From positions 1 to 58,454 of the IMG/VR virus record IMGVR_UViG_3300034105_001504: DNA of 58,454 nt, one strand, 5' to 3'. The notes under the pieces are model-generated. The model saw only the letters and a program-made list of their open reading frames with translations, did no database searches and had not been told where the DNA came from. The translations under genes and the position numbers were made by a program. Below, one piece after another: positions 26,501 to 34,688 of the stretch; within the stretch, counting starts at the first letter, position 1; every line of letters begins with the position of its first letter. This DNA comes from a virus.

Positions 26501-26731
26501 ATGTCGGATATAAAAGAAGCAGTAAACGGACCAGCATATTATGGTGGTATCGATAACCCATATGAAGTAATTAAAGTATGTGAAGCATGGGGATTAGACA
26601 AAGATGCATACCTATTCAATGTAGCAAAATACATAGCAAGGGCCGGAAAGAAGGACCCAGCAAAGGAACTAGAGGATTTAAAGAAAGCAGTTTTTTACCT
26701 AGAAAGAAGGATAAAATTACTCTCTAAATAA
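26501..26731 (+). CDS. DUF3310 (SaV-like) phage protein
   Basis: A 76-aa protein matching DUF3310: NPYEVIKVCEAWGLDKDAYL, FNVAKYIARAGKKD, then EDLKKAVFYLERRI. These small proteins are frequent in phages near nucleotide metabolism or replication genes and have sometimes been annotated as nucleotide kinase-like, without proof. It stands at the end of the cysC cluster, 5 bp after the DUF2061 stop, and just before the gp32 promoter. The AAGTTATATG start context is typical of this genome. Confidence 0.85.
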   Translation: MSDIKEAVNGPAYYGGIDNPYEVIKVCEAWGLDKDAYLFNVAKYIARAGKKDPAKELEDLKKAVFYLERRIKLLSK

Positions 26732-26763
26732 TTTGGTAGTTTCAATAAATTATCGTATCTTTA
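26732..26763 (+). promoter_or_regulatory. Bacteroidetes-type promoter for gp32
   Basis: TTTGGTAG with TTTG at 26732-26735, a 20-bp spacer and TATCTTTA (26756-26763). The transcript would carry a ~95-nt leader, the longest of any coding promoter here. Confidence 0.72.
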
Positions 26764-26799
26764 TTGTATAGGAATTAAGAAAATCGATATTTATACGTG

Positions 26800-26857
26800 A
26801 GATTAAATCGCGATAATCTTAAAACTTAAAAACAAATTTTTAAAACTTAAAAACAAA
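26800..26857 (+). promoter_or_regulatory. gp32 leader: hairpin plus duplicated A-rich tract (possible autogenous operator)
   Basis: A 6-bp hairpin (AGATTA / TAATCT, 26800-26819) is followed by two identical 18-nt copies of TTAAAACTTAAAAACAAA at 26819-26836 and 26840-26857, just before the gp32 ATG. T4 gp32 represses its own translation by nucleating at a pseudoknot and spreading over an unstructured leader; this layout is analogous, though not homologous in sequence. Confidence 0.5.
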
Positions 26858-26862
26858 ACAGC

Positions 26863-27711
26863 ATGAACATTAATGCAATCAAGCAACGTCTTAATTCGTT
26901 GCAAAACACTTCGAAGAAAACGGACTCATTGTGGAAAACCAAACCTGGAAAGTACCAAGTTCGTATCGTACCTTACAAATTCAATAAGGAAAATCCTTTC
27001 ATTGAATTATTATTTCACTACAACATTAACAACAAAACTTATTTGAGTCCAGCTTCCTTTGGAAGACCTGACCCAATTTTAGAGTTCGCAGAAAAACTTA
27101 AGAAATTAGGTGATACTGAGAATTGGAAAGCGGGTAAGAAAATGGAGCCTAAATTAAGAACTTTCGCACCTGTGGTAATCAGAGGTCAAGAAAACGAAGG
27201 TGTTAAATTTTGGGGATTTGGTAAAACTGTTTATCAAGAGATTTTAGCTATCGTAGCTGATCCTGATTACGGCGATATTACCGATGAAACAAATGGTAGA
27301 GATATTGTTATTGAAATAGTAGAGGAAGCAGGTAAAACATATCCTGAAACTCGAATTAGAGTAAAACCAAATGTATCGTTATTACATGATACTCCGGCAA
27401 CTGCGGCTAAATTGTTAGATGAGCAAACTGATATTACAGACATCTATTCAGAATTATCTTATGCAGAATTAAAGACTGTGTTAGAGAATTGGTTGAATCC
27501 AACGGCGGCAGTTGAAGAAGAAAATCCAACTCCTTCCGTAACTCAACAAACATTAGCTCCTCAACCAAAGAAAGTTGAAGAACAATTGACTGAAATTCCA
27601 GGTGTAGGTATTGGTTCATTACCAAATGATTTACCTTGGGATGATGAGACAGCAGCACCAGCACCTAAAGTAGATGTGGCAGCAGCATTTGATGATTTAT
27701 TTAATTCATAA
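26863..27711 (+). CDS. 32: Single-stranded DNA-binding protein (T4 gp32-like)
   Basis: A 282-aa protein. A basic N-terminal segment (INAIKQRLNSLQNTSKK) suits the cooperativity region. A core OB-fold region follows (SLWKTKPGKYQVRIVPYKFN, FIELLFHYNINNKTYLSP, VKFWGFGKTVYQEI), then an acidic C-terminal tail ending in PWDDE and DDLFNS for partner binding. Unlike T4 gp32 it has no cysteines, so there is no zinc site. It heads the recombination/replication cluster gp32-UvsX-RNase H-gp41 and has its own promoter and a structured leader. Role: coats ssDNA during replication and recombination. Confidence 0.92.
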   Translation: MNINAIKQRLNSLQNTSKKTDSLWKTKPGKYQVRIVPYKFNKENPFIELLFHYNINNKTYLSPASFGRPDPILEFAEKLKKLGDTENWKAGKKMEPKLRTFAPVVIRGQENEGVKFWGFGKTVYQEILAIVADPDYGDITDETNGRDIVIEIVEEAGKTYPETRIRVKPNVSLLHDTPATAAKLLDEQTDITDIYSELSYAELKTVLENWLNPTAAVEEENPTPSVTQQTLAPQPKKVEEQLTEIPGVGIGSLPNDLPWDDETAAPAPKVDVAAAFDDLFNS

Positions 27712-27716
27712 TTTTT

Positions 27717-28838
27717 ATGGCAAAAGTAGACTTAGCAAATCAAATTGCCGATAGTCTTAACAAAAAGTGGAAAGACCAAAAGGTAGCTTTCTTCTTGGAT
27801 GATGATTCCGATGGAGCCCCAACCAATGTACCAGGTTGGGTTTCCACTGGAACAGCGATGTTAGACGTAGCAATTTCGAACAGACCTTATGGGGGATTAC
27901 CCGTAGGAAGAATTACCGAAATCACCGGTTTAGAACAAAGTGGTAAATCGCTTTTAGCAGCACACGTGTTAGCGGAAACGCAAAGACAAGGTGGGGTAGC
28001 AGTATTAATTGATACTGAAACTGCGGTAAGTAGAGAGTTCTTTGATGCAATTGGAGTAGATGTTTCCAAACTATTATACGTTTCAGTAGACACAGTTGAG
28101 GATATTTTTGAAACAATTGATACAATCATTGAGCAAGTTCGTAAAGGTGATAAGGATAGATTAGTTACAATCGTAGTCGATTCAGTAGCAGCGGCATCAA
28201 CTAAAAAGGAGATGGATGCTGATTATGATAAAGATGGTTACGCAACTGATAAGGCAATTATCATTTCAAAAGCAATGAGAAAGATTACAAATGTAATTGG
28301 TAGACAAAAAATCTCCGTTGTATTTACTAATCAACTTAGGCAGAAATTAGGTGTGATGTTTGGTGACCCTTGGACTACATCGGGTGGTAAAGCATTAGCA
28401 TTCCACGCTTCGGTTCGTATTCGTTTAAAGAATATGGGGCAGATTAAAGCAGGTGAGAGAATTATTGGTATCAAAGTAAGAGCACAGGTTATTAAGAATA
28501 GATTAGGACCGCCATTACGTTCAGCAGATTTCGATATATTCTTTGATAGAGGTATTGATAATTTTGGTGGATGGTTAAAGGTGATGAAAGATAATAAATT
28601 AGTTAAGCAAGGCGGTGCATGGTACGAATACATTGACACTGATACCGGTGAAGTTATTAAATTTCAATCTAAAGATTTTATTCAGATGATGGGAGTTAAG
28701 GATGAGTTAAGAGACCAAATTTATAGAAAGATTTGTGAAGCAACAATCTTACAATATAAAAAAGAAGGAATCGATCCGGATGAAATTACATATGATAACG
28801 GAGGGCAAGAGCCTGAACCGGATATCGATACTGAATAA
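27717..28838 (+). CDS. uvsX: RecA-like recombinase UvsX
   Basis: A 373-aa protein. The Walker A region GLEQSGKSLLAAHVLAETQR is at ~70; VAVLIDTETAVSREFFDAIG and DRLVTIVVDSVAAASTKKEM (Walker B) follow; VVFTNQLRQKLGVMFGDPWT then GGKALAFHASVRIRL forms loop L2 and its flank. The length and motif order match UvsX of T4-like phages. It drives strand exchange and recombination-dependent replication together with gp32. It starts 5 bp after the gp32 stop, so the two are co-transcribed. The acidic C-terminus (EPEPDIDTE) is typical. Confidence 0.94.
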   Translation: MAKVDLANQIADSLNKKWKDQKVAFFLDDDSDGAPTNVPGWVSTGTAMLDVAISNRPYGGLPVGRITEITGLEQSGKSLLAAHVLAETQRQGGVAVLIDTETAVSREFFDAIGVDVSKLLYVSVDTVEDIFETIDTIIEQVRKGDKDRLVTIVVDSVAAASTKKEMDADYDKDGYATDKAIIISKAMRKITNVIGRQKISVVFTNQLRQKLGVMFGDPWTTSGGKALAFHASVRIRLKNMGQIKAGERIIGIKVRAQVIKNRLGPPLRSADFDIFFDRGIDNFGGWLKVMKDNKLVKQGGAWYEYIDTDTGEVIKFQSKDFIQMMGVKDELRDQIYRKICEATILQYKKEGIDPDEITYDNGGQEPEPDIDTE

Positions 28839-28860
28839 GGTTACAAACAAATAAAGGTTT

Positions 28861-29889
28861 ATGAACGAAACATATAAAAAGTTACTAAACGAAGTAGAAA
28901 AAGACTATCAGCAATTAGGAAAAGAAAAAGTATTAATTGTTGATGGTCTTAATACTTTTATACGAAGCTGGACAGTAAATCCTACAATGGATGATAATGG
29001 TGACCACATTGGTGGTATAGTAGGTACATTAAAAGGTATCGGTTATGCTATCAGAGAATATAATGCAACTCGTTGTATAATTGTATTCGATGGTAAGGGT
29101 GGTTCTAAAAGTAGAAAGGATTTATATAGTGGTTACAAAGAGAATAGAGGTAACAATCGTTTTAGAGTGAATAGAGCCTACGCAGATTTGATGAACAAAG
29201 AAGAAGAAGGTGTATCTATGAAACGACAAATGATTGGTTTAATCGAACTACTAGAGTATCTACCTGTGGAAATAATGTTATACGATAGCATCGAAGCAGA
29301 TGATGTTATGGGCTATATTGCCTCACAATTATTAAAAGAGGAAGAAAGTGCGGTCATAATGAGTGCAGATAAAGACTTCTTACAATTAGTAAATGATAAA
29401 GTTAAAGTATATTCTCCGACTAAAAAGAAGTTATATGATAAAGAATTGGTTATTACTGAGTATGGTGTACATCCTGCAAATTTTATGGTCTATCGCACTC
29501 TTGATGGTGATAAGTCCGATAACATTGATGGTATTGCTGGTTGTGGTCTTAAAACTATCATTAAGCGGTTTCCTGAGATTGTTGATTCGAAAGAAATTAC
29601 AATTGATGCGATGTTTGAATTGTGTGAAGAACGAAAAGCACAAAACGGAATCTACGAAAAGATATTAAATCAAAAAAAGTTAGTTGAAAGAAACTATAAG
29701 TTGATGCAATTATTCGATCCGGAAATTCCAACAAACAAAAAGCTAACAATTAACCAAAAATATTTGGATAATTCAGCAAAATTGGATAAATTAGGATTCA
29801 TAAAGAAAGCAATGGGAATGAAAGTTATTAATTCATTTGGTGATGTTAATAGCTGGATTCAAACTACTTTCGCAAAATTACATAAATAA
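28861..29889 (+). CDS. rnh: 5'-3' exonuclease / RNase H of the FEN family
   Basis: A 342-aa FEN-type nuclease. The metal-binding acidic residues lie in LIVDGLNTFIRSW, CIIVFDGKGGSKSRKDLYSG, LYDSIEADDVMGYIASQLL and AVIMSADKDFLQLV, and the helix-hairpin-helix region is DGDKSDNIDGIAGCGLKTII. The layout equals T4 RNase H, which removes RNA primers and flaps from lagging strands. It lies between uvsX and the gp41 helicase, as in a replication operon. Confidence 0.92.
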   Translation: MNETYKKLLNEVEKDYQQLGKEKVLIVDGLNTFIRSWTVNPTMDDNGDHIGGIVGTLKGIGYAIREYNATRCIIVFDGKGGSKSRKDLYSGYKENRGNNRFRVNRAYADLMNKEEEGVSMKRQMIGLIELLEYLPVEIMLYDSIEADDVMGYIASQLLKEEESAVIMSADKDFLQLVNDKVKVYSPTKKKLYDKELVITEYGVHPANFMVYRTLDGDKSDNIDGIAGCGLKTIIKRFPEIVDSKEITIDAMFELCEERKAQNGIYEKILNQKKLVERNYKLMQLFDPEIPTNKKLTINQKYLDNSAKLDKLGFIKKAMGMKVINSFGDVNSWIQTTFAKLHK

Positions 29890-29920
29890 CAATTAAAAAC
29901 AAACACGGAGGAAACAACCT

Positions 29921-30076
29921 ATGAAGTGTCTTAAAAGCAACAAAACCGGAAACATTATTAGAGTAAGTGATAAAGATGCTTACAACGCAACGAGTGAATG
30001 GAAATTTATTCCTAAATCGGAGTGGAAAGAATATAAAAATCCTAAGAAAGAAACAAAAGAAAAAGAGAGTAAATAA
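29921..30076 (+). CDS. Small basic protein upstream of gp41 helicase
   Basis: A 51-aa reading frame: MKCLKSNKTGNIIRVSDKDA, then EWKFIPKSEWKEYKNPKK and a Lys/Glu tail. A clear GGAGG Shine-Dalgarno (about 29907-29911) precedes it, which is rare in this genome, and its stop overlaps the helicase start (TAATG), so it is very likely translated. The 'C..SN..G.I.RV...A......W..I.KS.WK' pattern resembles short hypothetical proteins in Bacteroidetes phages. Function unknown. Confidence 0.7.
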   Translation: MKCLKSNKTGNIIRVSDKDAYNATSEWKFIPKSEWKEYKNPKKETKEKESK

Positions 30077-31434
30077 TGAACGCAGTAGATACATTAGAAA
30101 AATTTGGTGAATCATACCAATCTAAAGTGATAGCTGCATTATTATCAGATTTACCTTTTCTTAATCAAGTTTCTGAAATTACAAACAAAGATTATTTTGA
30201 GAGTGAGCAAGATAAGTGGATTGTAGAATCGATATTAGATTATCAAGCAAAACAATTCGCCGCACCAACATTAGACGTATTCAAAGTTAAGTTGGCATCA
30301 TTGGGAACTGATACTCAAAAAAAACAAATCATAGAAAGGATAAAACAAATCTATGATGTATTCGGTAGTGAAGATATGGATTTTGTTAAAACAGAATTCA
30401 TTAAGTTCTCAAAGTTTCAGAAGTTAAAAGCCGCAATATTTCAATCAGTAGACCTAATCAAATCCGAAAAGAGTTGGGATGAGATAGGAGTTGTAGTTCA
30501 AAACGCATTAAAAGCGGGAATGGAAAACAATTTAGGTCATGATTACTATAAGGATATTGCGATGAGGATGGAAGAAACAAAAAGAAATTCAGTACCTACG
30601 GGATGGAAACCTATCAATGATTTAATGGATGGAGGATTAGGACCAGGTGAATTAGGAGTAATCGTAGCACCGAGTGGAGTTGGTAAGACTTGGGTATTAT
30701 GTAAGATAGCAGCCGATGCCGTAAGGCAAGGTTACAATGTAATGCATTATACATTAGAATTATCAGAAATCTATGCAGGTACTAGATACGATACTATTAT
30801 GACGGGTATTCCATCTAACGAATTGAAAGATAGAAAAGAAGAAGTAGTAGCTAAACTTAAAAACCACAAAGCAAATTTGATGGTTAAGTATTATCCACCT
30901 AGAGGAGCAAGTACAAAAACAATTAAAGCACATTTAGATAAGTACAAAGGATTCGGATTTAAACCGGATTTAATTATTATTGATTATGCAGATTTATTAA
31001 AGCCCGTAAACAAACGAGATAGTACCTATGCAGAATTAGGTGGAGTGTACGAAGAAATCAGAGGTTTAAGTGGTGAGTTAGGTGTTCCAATTTGGACAGC
31101 ATCACAAACCAATCGTTCAGCAATTGATTTTGAAGTTATACAAGCCGATTCGATTGCAGATTCTTATGCAAAAGTAATGACATCGGATTTCATTATGAGT
31201 GTAAGTAGAAAAGCAAAAGATAAGTTAAGTAATACTGCACGATTCCACGTTATGAAAAATAGATTTGGAGCAGATGGTTTAACATTTCCAGCAAAAATGG
31301 ATACTATGATTGGATTAATAGATGTATTTGAACCATTATCGGCAGATGGTGTGATGACACAAAAAGAATCTAACAATGGTGGGAACTTAGAAAAGAAACT
31401 TTTACATAAAAAATATATAGAAAATATGGGTTAA
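30076..31434 (+). CDS. 41: Replicative DNA helicase (DnaB-like, T4 gp41-like)
   Basis: A 452-aa protein. The N-terminal DnaB-like domain ends near residue 165. The RecA-like domain has PGELGVIVAPSGVGKTWVLC (Walker A at ~200), VMHYTLELSEIYAGTRYDTI, LIIIDYADLLKPVNKRDSTY (Walker B) and PIWTASQTNRSAIDF (motif H4), then HVMKNRFG (arginine finger region). This is the hexameric fork helicase. It is coupled to the preceding 51-aa protein. A primase (gp61) gene is not adjacent in this window. Confidence 0.93.
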   Translation: MNAVDTLEKFGESYQSKVIAALLSDLPFLNQVSEITNKDYFESEQDKWIVESILDYQAKQFAAPTLDVFKVKLASLGTDTQKKQIIERIKQIYDVFGSEDMDFVKTEFIKFSKFQKLKAAIFQSVDLIKSEKSWDEIGVVVQNALKAGMENNLGHDYYKDIAMRMEETKRNSVPTGWKPINDLMDGGLGPGELGVIVAPSGVGKTWVLCKIAADAVRQGYNVMHYTLELSEIYAGTRYDTIMTGIPSNELKDRKEEVVAKLKNHKANLMVKYYPPRGASTKTIKAHLDKYKGFGFKPDLIIIDYADLLKPVNKRDSTYAELGGVYEEIRGLSGELGVPIWTASQTNRSAIDFEVIQADSIADSYAKVMTSDFIMSVSRKAKDKLSNTARFHVMKNRFGADGLTFPAKMDTMIGLIDVFEPLSADGVMTQKESNNGGNLEKKLLHKKYIENMG

Positions 31435-31452
31435 TAAGTATATAACTTGTGG

Positions 31453-31483
31453 AAAAAAAAACTTATCAAAAGTGTGTTTTTTT
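31453..31483 (+). terminator. Possible weak terminator after gp41
   Basis: An A-run and CTT pair with AAG and a seven-T run, with a TGTG bulge. The stem is AT-only apart from two pairs. It is followed by GTCGTATCTATA, a possible degenerate promoter for the reductase gene (no good TTTG box). Confidence 0.3.
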
Positions 31484-31592
31484 CTTTCAAAAGTCGTATC
31501 TATATATGAATATACTAATAGTTATTGGTACATTTCATACTTTTATCGAAAAAAGTTTTATTTATTAATCTTACAAAAAATACAAAAAAACA

Positions 31593-33449
31593 ATGGACAT
31601 TTCAACAAGAATCCTATCAGAAATTACGGTGTACATGAAGTACGCAAAATACAAACCAGAATTAAAAAGAAGAGAGACGTGGCAGGAGTTGGTTACTAGA
31701 AATATGGATATGCATATAAAAACATATCCAAATTTAGAAGCAGAAATCAGAGAGAACTATAAGTTTGTGTATGATAAGAAAGTTTTACCTTCAATGCGTT
31801 CAATGCAGTTCGCAGGTAAACCAATTGAAATTAGTCCAAATAGAATTTACAATTGTGCATTCGCGCCGATTGATGATTGGAGAGTATTTTCTGAAATTAT
31901 GTTCTTACTTTTAGGTGGAACCGGTGTAGGATATTCAGTACAATCACATCATGTTGATGCATTACCTGAAATTAGAAAACCAAATGCAGATAAGACACGA
32001 AGATTCCTTATTGGAGATTCTATTGAAGGATGGGCAGATTCAATTTCAGTATTAGTAAAATCATATTTCTTCGGTGGTTCAAAGCCAGTATTTGATTTTA
32101 GAGATATTAGAGCTAAGGGTGCACGATTAATTACAAGTGGTGGTAAAGCACCAGGTCCTCAACCCCTAAAAGAATGCTTAATTAAGATTGACGGTATTTT
32201 TGATGCTAAAAAAGATGGTGATAAATTAAATCCAATTGAAGTACATGATATTGTTTGTCATATTGCTGATGCAGTATTAGCAGGTGGTATTCGTAGAGCA
32301 GCATTAATTTGTTTGTTCTCTGCAAGTGACGAACAAATGATTAGTTGTAAGAGTGGTGCATGGTGGGAAACAAATCCACAAAGAGGTAGAGCAAATAATT
32401 CAGCAGTTTTAATGAGACATAAAATTACAAAAGAATATTTCTTAGAACTTTGGAAAAGAATTGAAGCAAGTGGAGCAGGTGAACCTGGTATCTACTTATC
32501 AAACGACAAAGATTGGGGAACTAATCCATGTTGTGAGATTGCATTAAGACCTTTCCAATTCTGTAATTTATGTGAGGTGAATGTGAGTGATGTAGTAGAC
32601 CAAGACGATTTGAATGCAAGAGTAAAAGCAGCATCATTCATCGGAACATTGCAAGCAGGTTATACTGATTTCCATTACCTTCGCCCAATTTGGCAAAGAA
32701 CAACTGAAAAGGATGCACTTATTGGTGTATCTATGACTGGTATTGGTAGTGGTGCAGTTTTGAAATTAGATATGAAAGAATCTGCAAAAGTGGTTAAGAC
32801 AGAAAATAGAAGGGTAGCAGAAATATTAAAAATAAATGTTTCAGCAAGAACAACAACGGTTAAACCCGCAGGAACTACATCATTAACATTAGGAACAAGT
32901 AGTGGTATTCACGCTTGGCATAATGATTACTATATTCGTAGAGTAAGAGTTGGTAAGAATGAATCAATGTATTCTCACTTATTAATTAATCATCCTGAAT
33001 TAATTGAAGATGAATATTTCAGACCACATGATACTGCAGTAATTGGTATTCCACAAAAAGCACCTGATAATGCAATTTTTAGAACCGAATCTCCAATTCA
33101 ATTATTAGAGAGAGTTAAGAAAGTACATGGCGAGTGGATTAAACCGGGTCATAGAAACGGAAATAATTCTCATAATGTATCAGCAACTATATCTATTAGA
33201 GAGCATGAGTGGAAAGCAGTTGGAGAATGGATGTGGGAAAACAAAGAGTTCTATAATGGACTTTCAGTATTGCCTTACGATGGTGGAACTTACATTCAAG
33301 CACCATTTGAAGATTGTACTAAAGAAAGATATGAAGAATTACTTAAAACACTAAGCGATGTTGATTTATCCAAAGTTATTGAAACCGAAGATATGACTGA
33401 TTTAAGTGGTGAGTTAGCTTGTGCTGGTGGTGCGTGTGAGGTTAAGTAA
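31593..33449 (+). CDS. nrdJ: Ribonucleotide reductase, class II (adenosylcobalamin-dependent) type
   Basis: A 618-aa protein. The N-terminus contains SMRSMQFAGKPIEISPNRIY then NCAFAPIDDW. LLLGGTGVGYSVQ, GGIRRAALICLFSASDEQM, GAGEPGIYLSNDKDWGTNPC-CEIAL and a QFCNLCEVNVSD segment follow. VKPAGTTSLTLGTSSGIH and the C-terminal redox pair CAGGACEVK close it. The arrangement matches monomeric B12-dependent reductases rather than NrdA, and no NrdB is seen in the window. It supplies dNTPs, with the encoded thioredoxin a likely reductant. Cobalamin must come from the host or environment. Confidence 0.88.
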   Translation: MDISTRILSEITVYMKYAKYKPELKRRETWQELVTRNMDMHIKTYPNLEAEIRENYKFVYDKKVLPSMRSMQFAGKPIEISPNRIYNCAFAPIDDWRVFSEIMFLLLGGTGVGYSVQSHHVDALPEIRKPNADKTRRFLIGDSIEGWADSISVLVKSYFFGGSKPVFDFRDIRAKGARLITSGGKAPGPQPLKECLIKIDGIFDAKKDGDKLNPIEVHDIVCHIADAVLAGGIRRAALICLFSASDEQMISCKSGAWWETNPQRGRANNSAVLMRHKITKEYFLELWKRIEASGAGEPGIYLSNDKDWGTNPCCEIALRPFQFCNLCEVNVSDVVDQDDLNARVKAASFIGTLQAGYTDFHYLRPIWQRTTEKDALIGVSMTGIGSGAVLKLDMKESAKVVKTENRRVAEILKINVSARTTTVKPAGTTSLTLGTSSGIHAWHNDYYIRRVRVGKNESMYSHLLINHPELIEDEYFRPHDTAVIGIPQKAPDNAIFRTESPIQLLERVKKVHGEWIKPGHRNGNNSHNVSATISIREHEWKAVGEWMWENKEFYNGLSVLPYDGGTYIQAPFEDCTKERYEELLKTLSDVDLSKVIETEDMTDLSGELACAGGACEVK

Positions 33450-33518
33450 ATGGTACATGATAGCGTAGTTCAAAACATTATTAATGGGATATACCATCCT
33501 ATTAGGACAAACAGATGA
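33450..33518 (+). CDS. Possible 22-aa micro-ORF between nrdJ and the DUF5522 gene
   Basis: ATG follows the nrdJ stop directly and the TGA overlaps the next ATG (ATGA), so it would be translationally coupled to both. The peptide is MVHDSVVQNIINGIYHPIRT plus two residues. It may be only a coupling leader. Confidence 0.35.
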   Translation: MVHDSVVQNIINGIYHPIRTNR

Positions 33519-33715
33519 AATTAAAAAAAGAAAATGAAAAGTTATACTATTTGGAACAAGGTAAGGTGGTTTTTACTCCAGAGTATCATATGGCAAGAGG
33601 TTATTGCTGTGGTAATAAGTGCCGCCATTGTCCGTATGAACCAAACCATATAAAAGATAATACTCAATTAGAAACGTTATGGCAGAAAACCAATCAACAA
33701 AACATAAAGAATTGA
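33515..33715 (+). CDS. DUF5522 Cys-rich small protein
   Basis: A 66-aa protein. KLYYLEQGKVVFTPEYHMAR followed by GYCCGNKCRHCPYEP is the DUF5522 pattern: Y-(H/Y)-x-x-R-G-x-CCG-x-x-CRHCP. The four clustered cysteines could bind zinc or an Fe-S cluster. The family is common in Bacteroidetes genomes, which supports the host guess. The C-terminal 12 residues overlap the start of the phoH gene in another frame. Function unknown. Confidence 0.8.
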   Translation: MKLKKENEKLYYLEQGKVVFTPEYHMARGYCCGNKCRHCPYEPNHIKDNTQLETLWQKTNQQNIKN

Positions 33716-34401
33716 CAGAGAAAATTAAAGAAGAAAAGCAAAAAGAAAAAGGACCTATTAAGTTTCAAATTCAATTGAATGAAGAACAAAAAGAGGCAAA
33801 AGATAAAATTTTAAATAACGCAATCACAATCCTAAGTGGTAAAGCGGGAAGTGGTAAAACACTTTTAGCTTGTCAAATTGCATTAGATATGTTATTTAAA
33901 AAAACGGTTAGTAAAATTATTATTACAAGACCGACAGTAAGTAAAGAAGAAATTGGATTCTTACCAGGAGACCTTAGAGAAAAGATGGAACCTTGGATGC
34001 AACCAATCTATTCGAACTTCTATCTACTTTATAACAGAGAAAAAATAGATGAGATATTAACCAACGGACAAGTTGAAATTGTGCCGGTAGCATTTATGAG
34101 AGGTAGAACTTTCTTAGACGCATTTGTAATTGTGGATGAAGCTCAGAATTGCACACATGACCAAATGGAAATGATTGTAAGTAGACTGGGTATTAGAAGT
34201 AAGATGGTAGTATGTGGCGATACTGCTCAGGTAGATTTAAAACAAAAAGGAGAAAGTGGATTTGGATTTTTACTTAGGGTAGCTAACAAAGTAAAAGAGA
34301 TGGCATCGATGACATTATTAGTAAATCATAGACATTCAGTAGTTGATGCCCTATTAGAAGAATATGAAGATTTTAAAAACAAAAAAAATGGTAACAGTTA
34401 A
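33679..34401 (+). CDS. phoH: PhoH-like ATPase
   Basis: A 240-aa protein. AITILSGKAGSGKTLLACQI (Walker A at ~53), IIITRPTVSKEEIGFLPGDL, EIVPVAFMRGRTFLDAFVIV-DEAQN (Walker B), and SKMVVCGDTAQVDL followed by NHRHSVVDALLEEYEDF are in PhoH order. PhoH proteins are frequent in phages of many hosts; the biochemical role (ATPase, possibly RNA helicase) is unsettled. It overlaps both neighbours, forming a tight nrdJ-DUF5522-phoH-thioredoxin operon. Confidence 0.93.
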   Translation: MAENQSTKHKELTEKIKEEKQKEKGPIKFQIQLNEEQKEAKDKILNNAITILSGKAGSGKTLLACQIALDMLFKKTVSKIIITRPTVSKEEIGFLPGDLREKMEPWMQPIYSNFYLLYNREKIDEILTNGQVEIVPVAFMRGRTFLDAFVIVDEAQNCTHDQMEMIVSRLGIRSKMVVCGDTAQVDLKQKGESGFGFLLRVANKVKEMASMTLLVNHRHSVVDALLEEYEDFKNKKNGNS

Positions 34402-34651
34402 AAAATTTAGTGCAGTGTGGTGTGGACCATGCAGAGCATTAGCCCCGGTTATGACCGAGATTAAAGGACAATTTTCAAATGTAAAGTTTGAAGATTATGA
34501 TGTGGATGATTACAACGAAGAAGTTACAAAATATAATGTAACATCAGTTCCAACAATCATCATAGAAAAAAATGGTGAAGTGGTAGAGAGATTTACCGGA
34601 TTGAGTTCTAAAATGGCGTATGTAAATGCTATAAATGAAGCTATAAAATAA
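34388..34651 (+). CDS. Thioredoxin-like protein
   Basis: An 87-aa compact thioredoxin fold. MVTVKKFSAVWCGPCRALAP carries the WCGPC active site, followed by FEDYDVDDYNEEVTKYNVTS with the cis-Pro in VPTIIIEKNGE, and ERFTGLSSKM. The ATG at 34388 follows an A8 run and gives the standard N-terminus; an upstream ATG at 34364 would add eight Lys-rich residues inside phoH. It is the probable electron donor for the class II ribonucleotide reductase encoded upstream. Confidence 0.9.
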   Translation: MVTVKKFSAVWCGPCRALAPVMTEIKGQFSNVKFEDYDVDDYNEEVTKYNVTSVPTIIIEKNGEVVERFTGLSSKMAYVNAINEAIK

Positions 34652-34688
34652 TAGGTTTTATTAAATAAGTTTCGTAAATTAGTTATAT

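Noticed and set aside
31472-31699. 75-aa frame before the reductase
   Set aside because: It overlaps the nrdJ start region in another frame and is largely AT-rich intergenic sequence.
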